From the NCBI GenBank assembly GCA_015852425.1, contig JAAAIG010000395.1:12369-27744 (forward strand): a stretch of 15,376 nt of DNA. Direction: 5' to 3'. A program made the translations under genes and the position numbers. The notes beneath the pieces were generated by a model. The model searched no databases. It was not told where the DNA came from and saw nothing but the letters and a program-made list of their open reading frames with translations. Positions 10,101 through 15,376 of this stretch are shown one piece after another (the first letter of the stretch is position 1; each line of letters begins with the position of its first letter). Source of the DNA: Gryganskiella cystojenkinii. Its lineage: Eukaryota > Mortierellomycota > Mortierellomycetes > Mortierellales > Mortierellaceae.

Positions 10101-13100
10101 GGTTGGGGATTCGATGAGCATGTAGATCAGACCCCAGAGACCGAAACCTTATCTGTCGCAACGGCTCTACCAGTGTCCCCCAGCCACGCTCATGCGGACC
10201 TCAGAACTCCATCGCCTTCAGCAACTGGAGGACTTTCGCCCTTGACGATCCGAAAAGACAGGCGTCTTGCACCCGTGTCTGCCAGTGGTTGTTGTGTCGA
10301 CAGCAGTGAAAGCAATGACGACACGTCCAGTCACAGTCCCTGGCAGGATATCTCTCCGGCCTCGGTCTCGAAGCGCAGCGAAGCAGGCATGAGTATCGGA
10401 TCCGAGTTTGAGTCTGAGTACTCGGTTCGATCCTTGGGCGATGATGAGGGTTCCCTGACTGCGTCGGCAACTCATACTCATGCCGTAAGCGAGAATCGTG
10501 TGTCGTCCAGTGACGAGGAGAGAGATGTGTCCAAGAAGGATGGTATGACGAGCGCTATGTCCTGGACGGATCTGAACCATGAAGACGACTGGCAGGACCA
10601 CCCGATCGCTATTGAGAGTGAAAGTCAGCATTATCATCCTCAACATCAGCAAGAAGAACTTTCCCAGCATTCGAAGGAGATTTCTCTCGAATCCACGTCT
10701 TCTAAGGAGGTCGAATCCTCTGGACATAGTACTACAGAGCTTGTGGATTTGCCCGATATTGGTGGCGCAGACAGCTGGGACTATGACCATGACGAGGAAG
10801 ATGATCTTGACATCCGAAGCAGAACCACGACCACATCTTCGTCTGCGACCTCTCATGCAGCGGATCAAATTGTTGATACTACCGCTACCACGGCGAGCCA
10901 GCTTGCAATGTCGATCCCTCGCGAGAGCCTCAAGACTCCGGATATGAGCGAACGTCGTCCGTTCTCTGGCGGACTTCAGCATAAATCGTCGTTTACAGGT
11001 AGCAACTTTACGTCTGTGTCATCGCCCGGAGGTCGTACAAACTTATCCTCGTATCCGTCTAGTCTTGCAGGGTCAGTCCCACCTTCTCCTGGCACTCAAC
11101 AGACTTTGGCCCCATCGTCGCCTGTATCGACTTCAGGAGCTGCACCCAACGCTGTTGAAGTCGAGGATGATTCTCATCTTCCGCTGGCGATCCGTCAACA
11201 GCGTGCTCGTCTTGCGGCCAAGGGTAAACCATTGCCTCCGATCTCAAAGTACAAGAGCACAAAGACTGAATCTTCAACGACCGAGTCGACTCGGGGACAG
11301 ACTGTGACCTCACCCTCTCCACGATTGTCGGCTGCTGGAGTTGTTTCTCCGACGATTTCCTTCTCTAGCCCTATCAATATCACTGCTGGCAGCAGTTCCG
11401 CTGCGTCTGTAAGCCAAGGCTCTGGTGCGATTTTCCTTGTCCCAGATCAAAAGTACCTGTCACCAGCTCTTCTGAAGCAAAAAGAGAGACTGGAACAAAA
11501 GCGCGCTGCGGCAGCCGCTGCATCCAAGAAAGTGGCCAGTGCAGTCCCCCTCAAGCCTGCCGTTGCTCCCGCCTCGCCGAAGGCCGCAAATGCCGCGGTG
11601 ATCCCACTCTCGAGTTCTTTGAGTAGTAGCTCGAGCCTCAAGTCGTCTACTGCATTACCCTTGGTGACCGAATCGATCAAGCCACAGGTGGCTTCCTCAA
11701 CCTCCTCTCTATCACCTGTCGAGGCGACCGAGCTTGGGCAGGCATCCCGTCGCCGAGGAGCTAGTGGGACGACAACGACATCAACAACGTCCTCGACGAC
11801 CACCACGACAAGCACTTTTACCATCAGCAACAAGATCAAGGCACCCACGCCGTCTTCTCCCTTGTCGGAAGGTTTCGTTCGCCGGAGTAAGGACGGTCAT
11901 CGACCTACGGGACTCTGGTCCCAAGACGAGGATGACAATGTTCAATCGGATGAGGGTGTGGTCCGGACGAGTCAGAGCGATGTCACGAGACATGGGTTGT
12001 CGAATAAACGGACTTCAATGACCGCCTCTGGATGGGACCATAGTCAGGATGAGGAGGATGTGAAGGAACAGCAACAATCCGCCTTCTCTGCCACTGGAAA
12101 GAATGCATCTGTGAGTAATGCGTTCGAGTCCAAGCCGTCTTTATTCTCTCCCAAGACACCCTTGTCTGCGACGCTCTCGGCCGCGACGACTTCGTCCTCT
12201 TCGTCATTCTATCAGCAATCCGTTCCTGGTCTAGATGGCGACGACGACGACGACCTCCACAGGAGACCAGAGTTCAAGTCGTCCTCATCCTATCTGGGCA
12301 GGAGCAGTGTTGACAAGGATTCAAAGAAGAAGGACCACGAAAAGGAAGAATTCGACTCCTATGGTCCTGCCGCATCTCGTCAACAACATCTGTCGCCGCT
12401 GAAGACCAAGTCGAAGAACTCCTTTGAAGATGATCGTCAAGGGTCCTCCTCTTCCTTTGGGGAATCATCAGCACCTGCCGAGATCTTGATGGGGTCGACC
12501 ATCTCTGCGCCAAGTGGAGTCTCCCTGATGTCACCCACTTTGGGAGGAAGTTTCAGTATGAGTTATCGTCACGACCATCATCGTCGCAACAGTGGCACAG
12601 GAGGTGGAAGTCTGGTGGGCGACATCAGCAGTATTCTGAAGGAGAAGAAGAACCCCACGACCGAACCCGATAACAGTTCTAGTCGATTTAATGCGGGTGA
12701 CAACAACAATTATGCCGACAACGATTCCAAGGGAAAGTCGATCGCGGCCTCCTCCTCGCCGTCTTCCGCCCAACAGGCAAGCCGACCTCCTCCACCCATT
12801 CAAAAGTCGAGCAGTAGTAGCTGGTCATTTGGATCTCTTCTCAGTTCTGCGGTCGCAGTCGCGACCGAGACGATTGACAAGGCTTATGAGAGTCTCGATC
12901 CTGAATACAGTCGGATGAAATCACGAGGTGGATCAGGTAGCCCTTCTATGAACTTTTCAGAAGACGGAATTGGGGCTGAGGGCAGTCAGAGTCCTTTCAA
13001 GAAACCTGGGTATGTGGTCGGTGGCAGTTCCTTGGCCCTGGGTCTGGCTTCGATCACGACCACAAAGTCACCGCCTCCGACGCTCCCTGATGCGCAGCAA

Positions 13101-13322
13101 CAGCAACCTCAGCAGCCTCAGCAACCACAACAGTCAAAGTCAAAACCGTCGTTCGAGTCCTTCTCGAGACCTGCTGTCAGACGAGTATCTGAGGAGGAAG
13201 AATTGTCTTCATCTTCCACACCCATGCCGGAGCATCATCACCAACATCATCACCATGCTTCAGCCTCGAGCGCAGCGTTGTCTCCTCGGATGACTCGAAA
13301 GCATGTCGATAGAAGAGATTGA
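4128..13322 (+). CDS. giant disordered protein with acidic tryptophan motif array; possible trafficking scaffold
   Basis: Exons 4128-5019, 5121-6497, 6597-6706, 6826-7536 and 7650-13322 join in frame to 2,920 residues plus TGA. I recognise no named family and no catalytic domain. Order: Ser/acidic N-terminus with PWEP at W42; His/Gln-rich tract, residues 84-178; acidic W-motif region, about 368-2073, with some 21 copies of W-[GDE]-x-[DE]; Ser/Thr/basic region from about 2100; two LxxA..Q.xRLxxK helices near 2205 and 2298; a short helix led by SSWSFGSLLSSAV at 2754; Gln- and His-rich C-terminus. NPF (1065-1067), DPW (1458-1459 and 1504-1505) and DFGDF (707-711) match motifs known to bind EH domains and AP-2 or gamma-adaptin ears; tryptophan-acidic motifs of Dsl1 bind COPI. 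A vesicle-coat scaffold role is inference. The start was chosen because it follows the CT-rich leader (CACAATGTC); the frame is open 49 codons further upstream, but those are leader-derived. Confidence 0.85.
4377..4662 (+). repeat. His/Gln codon tract in exon 1
   Basis: CAC, CAT, CAA and CAG codons dominate, giving eight consecutive His from residue 84, then mixed His/Gln to about residue 178. Codons are mixed rather than a pure triplet, so this is selected amino-acid composition as much as a microsatellite. Its antisense frame reads as a false Leu/Met/Val-rich membrane-like peptide. Confidence 0.8.
5020..5120 (+). other. intron 1 of the giant gene
   Basis: Donor CAG|GTACAAGT, branch-like CCCTAACC near 5083-5090, acceptor CTCTTTAG at 5120. 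Splicing leaves one base (G) to pair with CG of exon 2, making an Ala codon. A second donor, ATG|GTAAAT at 5053, has the same phase and would add 11 residues. Retention stops at the TAG formed at the acceptor. Confidence 0.75.
5615..5905 (+). repeat. tandem duplication of a 65-residue unit in exon 2
   Basis: Two consecutive units start at 5615 and 5810. Both follow the pattern [CY]-P-H-x-H-[AS]-V-H-E-D, an acidic linker, then E-D-A-W-G-x-D, with Trp at residues 482 and 546. The DNA also matches over GAAGACGCGTGGGGT. One residue has been gained or lost between the starts and the Trp positions. Confidence 0.8.
6498..6596 (+). other. intron 2 of the giant gene
   Basis: Donor CATG|GTGGGC, a weaker variant; branch-like ATTAACC near 6560; acceptor TTTACAG at 6596. 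The phases match (one base, then two), making a Gly codon. The frame otherwise stops at about 6559. Confidence 0.75.
6707..6825 (+). other. intron 3 of the giant gene
   Basis: Donor CAG|GTAACA, branch-like CGCTAACAC near 6804-6812, acceptor AATAATAG at 6825. Phase 0 on both sides. It closes the 110-base exon 3. Confidence 0.8.
7210..7338 (+). repeat. duplicated MERG motif in exon 4
   Basis: Two copies 96 bases apart: DDDYLEHMERGVP and EDDLAELMERGEP. They share the DNA ATGGAGCGAGGTG at 7228 and 7324. Each is an acidic patch, a short predicted helix, then Met-Glu-Arg-Gly and Pro. This lies in the tryptophan-free interval of the protein. Confidence 0.7.
7537..7649 (+). other. intron 4 of the giant gene
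   Basis: Donor GAG|GTAAAG, branch-like TTACTAATC near 7594, acceptor AAACTAG at 7649. Phase 0 on both sides. The following exon is unbroken for 5,673 bases. Confidence 0.8.
9723..9965 (+). repeat. four closely spaced W-acidic repeats
   Basis: DAWGGDDQVMG, DAWGDDSQVVED, EAWDDDNQVLDN and DAWDGDNRVLED, with Trp at residues 1724, 1740, 1769 and 1793. All share [DE]-A-W-[GD]-x-D-x-[QR]-V-[LVM]. This is the densest and most regular part of the array and looks like the most recent duplication. Confidence 0.8.
11172..11520 (+). repeat. two similar basic helices, LxxA..Q.xRLxxK
   Basis: SHLPLAIRQQRARLAAKGK starts at residue 2205 and KYLSPALLKQKERLEQKRA at residue 2298. Identical positions include Leu, Ala, Gln, Arg-Leu and Lys at the same spacing. 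They are basic, helix-forming islands in an otherwise Ser/Thr/Pro-rich region, so they may be docking sites. Confidence 0.6.
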
Positions 13323-13373
13323 GTGCAATACGAAAAGCTGCAACAACGATTCAAACAAAATATCCAATTAGAC

Positions 13374-13379
13374 AATAAA
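13374..13379 (+). terminator. polyadenylation signal (AATAAA) of the giant gene
   Basis: AATAAA lies 52 bases past the TGA of the giant gene, in AT-rich sequence. It is the only such hexamer in the 199-base gap on this strand. Confidence 0.65.
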
Positions 13380-13521
13380 TATCATGAAGGCATTTTCTAG
13401 GGATTTTTGAGAGGAATATGCAGGTCGGAATGCTAAGTGTGCAAAATGCCAAAAAGTGTGAGGCAGTGGGAAGCAAAAAAAACTCAAATCCAGAACATTG
13501 GAGTAACGGATAGAGCGTCCT

Positions 13522-15376
13522 TTATCGTCTTTGTGAATATCCGCCAGTGTACATGGGTCGGTCGGCTCCATCATTAGGAGTTGACGAAGTCGAACCGCCA
13601 GAGTTGCCTCGAGGGAATGCATTCATCTCTGCAAACGACTTTTTGCCGCCGTTCGGCGAACCTCTTGAAGGAGTATCGGGTAATGACGGGTGCAACTTTT
13701 GTGGCAAAGGTGAGGACGATCCAGAGGTCAACGCTGCCGTGGATGTTGCTGCCTTCAAGAAGGTGATGCGTTGCGGTGACTCGGATCCGATCCTGAGAGG
13801 ACTGTCCTGAGACCCTTTTCCTTCCAAAGGCTTTGTCGTCCGCCGACTCTCGGATGAACGTGAAAGTGCTGGTGGCGATCTTGAATCGTTGTTTCGCCTT
13901 CTTCTTGAAGAGCGAGGATCCCGAGGATCGAAATTGTCATCATCGTCATATCTCCTGTCTTCACGACCACGACCACCACGATCGCTTGAAGACGGTTCAC
14001 TGTCCCGGTCCCGATAGTTTCGTTCCCGCCGAGACGAACGATCACGATCTCGCTCCCTATCTCGGTCTCGTTGCCGGTCCCGTTCCCGTTCCCGTTCCTT
14101 GTCCCGAGTCCTATCTCGATCATGGGTATCATAGTTCGATCGACTGCTACTGCTGCCATGGCGCGGACTATCTCGGCCTCCGTCCCGATCCCAGTCACGA
14201 CGACTTTCATCTCGAGGGGAGGGGCGGTAGCGATTCGAATCCCGGTCATCGTAATCCTGATGCCGTGATCTCGAGGATGAATCCCTAGACCGTCCATTAC
14301 TAGCTGATGAGGATGACACACCAGGTGCATCCCTTGTGCTTCCAGGTTGTCCTGATCTTCCAATCGATGACATATTGAACGCGGAAGCAGTGTCCCCGCG
14401 CGCATACATGGGTCTGAGCATATTACAATCCTAAAAAGTGAAAGAGTCAAATCAACAAAAATTTTAGTACCATGGCTGATCAACCAACAAATAATATTTG
14501 TATTTTTGTTATGATGAAAAAGAGATAGCATCAAAACAAGTGCAACTTACATCGCCAAAGTGTCCAACCGCTCCACAATTGTAACAGTAAGCGACCACTG
14601 GCGTCAAAGGTACTGTAGACTTGACAACATAAGTACGCCACACCGTCGGACAATCCTATTATCGTAATGCATCATAAAAAATCAAAATCAAGGACGTTAA
14701 TACTTTGTTCGCTGGTATACCAATCTAAAAATGAATGTTCTCGAATTTTTACCTCAGTAGCATGTCTGGTAGATCCGCACTTCCTGCAGTCCGCATATCG
14801 ACCATAACCTCTTGGTTTTGGGCATTTCTGTAAAGGGTAAAATGTAATAGACACGTATTAGTTGGTTAAGAGCCTCACGAAACAAACGAAAAAGTTCCAG
14901 GCTAAAGTCACGAGAACTCCAAGTAAATATACCTCGGCAATGTGTCCCTTCTTGTTACAGTTGAAACAAACAGACAACGGACATTCCTGTGATACGTGCT
15001 CGTCCTTGGCTCCACAGACAGTACACTATCAATATTTTTAAATTGCCAAAAAGAAGTAAAATTGTCAGTAAAAATCCAAGCGAGGCGTGTAGTAATCGCA
15101 GTCGAAGGCTCATTAAAAGACAAAAGTCAATACGCACGATTATTACTGGACACACACGAGATATATGCCCTGTTCCTCCACATTTGTAACATTTCTTTGA
15201 GCTTGATCTCTCCTCCATATAGTAACGATTCCATCCCTAACGTTTCAAGAACAACAACAAAAAAAAAGTTTAGTGCCAGAGTTCCGACATGCAGTTGTTG
15301 CACAACGCAATTCTGAGAGGAACAAAAAAAAAAAAAAAAATCTTGCTTTTAGTCTCTGACCACAATATCATACCTT
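13522..15376 (-). CDS. Air1/Air2-type zinc-knuckle protein of the TRAMP complex (5' end missing)
   Basis: Exons, in transcript order: 15376-15374 (partial), 15236-15147, 15025-14933, 14827-14753, 14655-14551 and 14430-13522, all phase 0, giving about 423 visible residues to TAA. Counting from the first full exon, five CCHC knuckles have Cys/His at 16-19-24-29, 31-34-40-45, 50-53-58-63, 75-78-83-88 and 110-113-118-123. Knuckle 2 has one extra residue before His, as in yeast Air1. The linker between knuckles 4 and 5 has VWRTY (91-95), matching the IWRxY motif that contacts the poly(A) polymerase Trf4, and knuckle 5 reads CYNCGAVGHFGDDC. In the nucleus such proteins give TRAMP its RNA-binding part and help feed aberrant RNA to the exosome (known for the family). 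The remaining 300 residues are rich in Arg, Asp, Glu and Ser. Family assignment rests on knuckle order and spacing; other CCHC proteins are less likely. Confidence 0.88.
14002..14124 (-). repeat. Arg-Asp/Arg-Glu dipeptide tract in the zinc-knuckle protein tail
   Basis: About 41 residues of alternating Arg with Asp or Glu, containing runs such as RERERDRQRDRDRERDRD, between Ser/Arg-rich flanks. Such RD/RE tracts are typical of RNA-processing proteins and are thought to mediate RNA or condensate contacts. The antisense frame gives a false Pro/Phe/Val-rich peptide. Confidence 0.8.
14431..14550 (-). other. last intron of the zinc-knuckle gene
   Basis: Donor GAT|GTAAGT at 14550, acceptor CTTTTTAG at 14431, 120 bases, phase 0. 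It splits knuckle 5 one residue before its last Cys. Confidence 0.85.
14656..14752 (-). other. intron within knuckle 4
   Basis: Donor GAG|GTAAAA at 14752, acceptor GATAATAG at 14656, 97 bases, phase 0. It splits knuckle 4 one residue before its last Cys. Confidence 0.8.
14828..14932 (-). other. intron within knuckle 3
   Basis: Donor GAG|GTATAT at 14932, acceptor CCTTTACAG at 14828, 105 bases, phase 0. It splits knuckle 3 one residue before its last Cys. Confidence 0.8.
15026..15146 (-). other. intron between knuckles 1 and 2
   Basis: Donor CCA|GTAATA at 15146, acceptor TTGATAG at 15026, 121 bases, phase 0. It falls directly between Cys-Pro of knuckle 1 and the first Cys of knuckle 2. Confidence 0.8.
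15237..15373 (-). other. intron upstream of knuckle 1
   Basis: Donor AAG|GTATGA at 15373, branch-like CACTAAAC followed by nine T near 15265, acceptor CGTTAG at 15237; 137 bases. It also holds a T17 run (15324-15340 in antisense). Only three bases of the upstream exon lie in the window, so the donor assignment rests on little. Confidence 0.65.

Larger units (their letters stand above)
5330..10787 (+). repeat. dispersed acidic tryptophan motif array
   Basis: Degenerate protein-level repeat in exons 2 and 5. Core copies have Trp at residues 368, 427, 482, 546, 590, 608, 716, 1125, 1194, 1362, 1459, 1505, 1562, 1566, 1620, 1724, 1740, 1769, 1793, 1849 and 2073. The usual form is an acidic or small residue, then A/S/G/P, then W, then G or D, one residue and D/E, for example GWGFDDGFDEL and DAWGYDDQNLEL. 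Nearly every one of the 34 Trp residues in the protein has D or E within a few positions. Exons 3 and 4 contain none. Confidence 0.85.

Noticed and set aside
14231..14245. tRNA B-box-like ATTCGAATCC
   Set aside because: Within well-supported coding sequence; no A box or cloverleaf around it.
14071..14268. Plus-strand Pro/Phe-rich frames opposite the zinc-knuckle tail
   Set aside because: Antisense shadow of Arg/Asp/Glu codons; the minus strand is clearly coding.
15291..15302. Possible sixth knuckle start (CNNC) on the minus strand
   Set aside because: It lies between a donor at 15373 and an acceptor at 15237, no His or fourth Cys follows in frame before a stop, and a branch site with a pyrimidine tract follows it, so it is intronic.

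Overview
This is eukaryotic nuclear DNA, most likely from a filamentous fungus. The signs are short introns (about 80-140 bases) with GT...AG ends, CTAAC/CTAAT-like branch sites and pyrimidine tracts; long CT-rich leaders; AATAAA polyadenylation signals; and a gene for a TRAMP-complex zinc-knuckle protein of the Air1/Air2 type. The style (long disordered proteins rich in His, Gln, Ser and Asp; many C-ending codons) would suit an early-diverging fungus such as the Mortierella group. That placement is inference. No bacterial, plasmid or viral feature was seen.

Layout. Bases 1-2815 hold no gene I can defend. They are rich in homopolymers and CT tracts, including a C17 run and an AATAAA followed 16 bases later by a genomic A20 run that looks like the tail of a retroposed transcript. 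A small minus-strand gene (2930-3181) encodes an 83-residue Gln/His-rich protein ending in Ser-Lys-Leu, a canonical peroxisomal import signal. It is head-to-head with the largest gene, and the two share a CT-rich spacer (3328-4127) that contains a perfect four-tract quadruplex motif.

The plus-strand gene at 4128-13322 dominates the window: five exons and a predicted 2,920-residue protein. It is mostly disordered and acidic and lacks any catalytic domain I recognise. Its hallmark is a dispersed array of about 21 acidic tryptophan motifs (W-[G/D/E]-x-[D/E]), mixed with NPF, DPW and DFGDF short motifs, then a basic Ser-rich C-terminal third with two similar LxxA..Q.xRLxxK helices and a predicted amphipathic helix. 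This composition resembles scaffolds that bind clathrin-adaptor ears or the COPI delta subunit. I regard it as the best candidate here for an undescribed system.

The right end (13522-15376, minus strand, 5' end cut off by the window) is the Air1/Air2-type gene. It has five CCHC zinc knuckles, a WRTY motif between knuckles 4 and 5, and a long Arg/Asp/Glu/Ser-rich tail. It converges tail-to-tail with the giant gene, with 199 bases between stop codons. The three genes have no obvious shared pathway; the arrangement is ordinary fungal gene packing.
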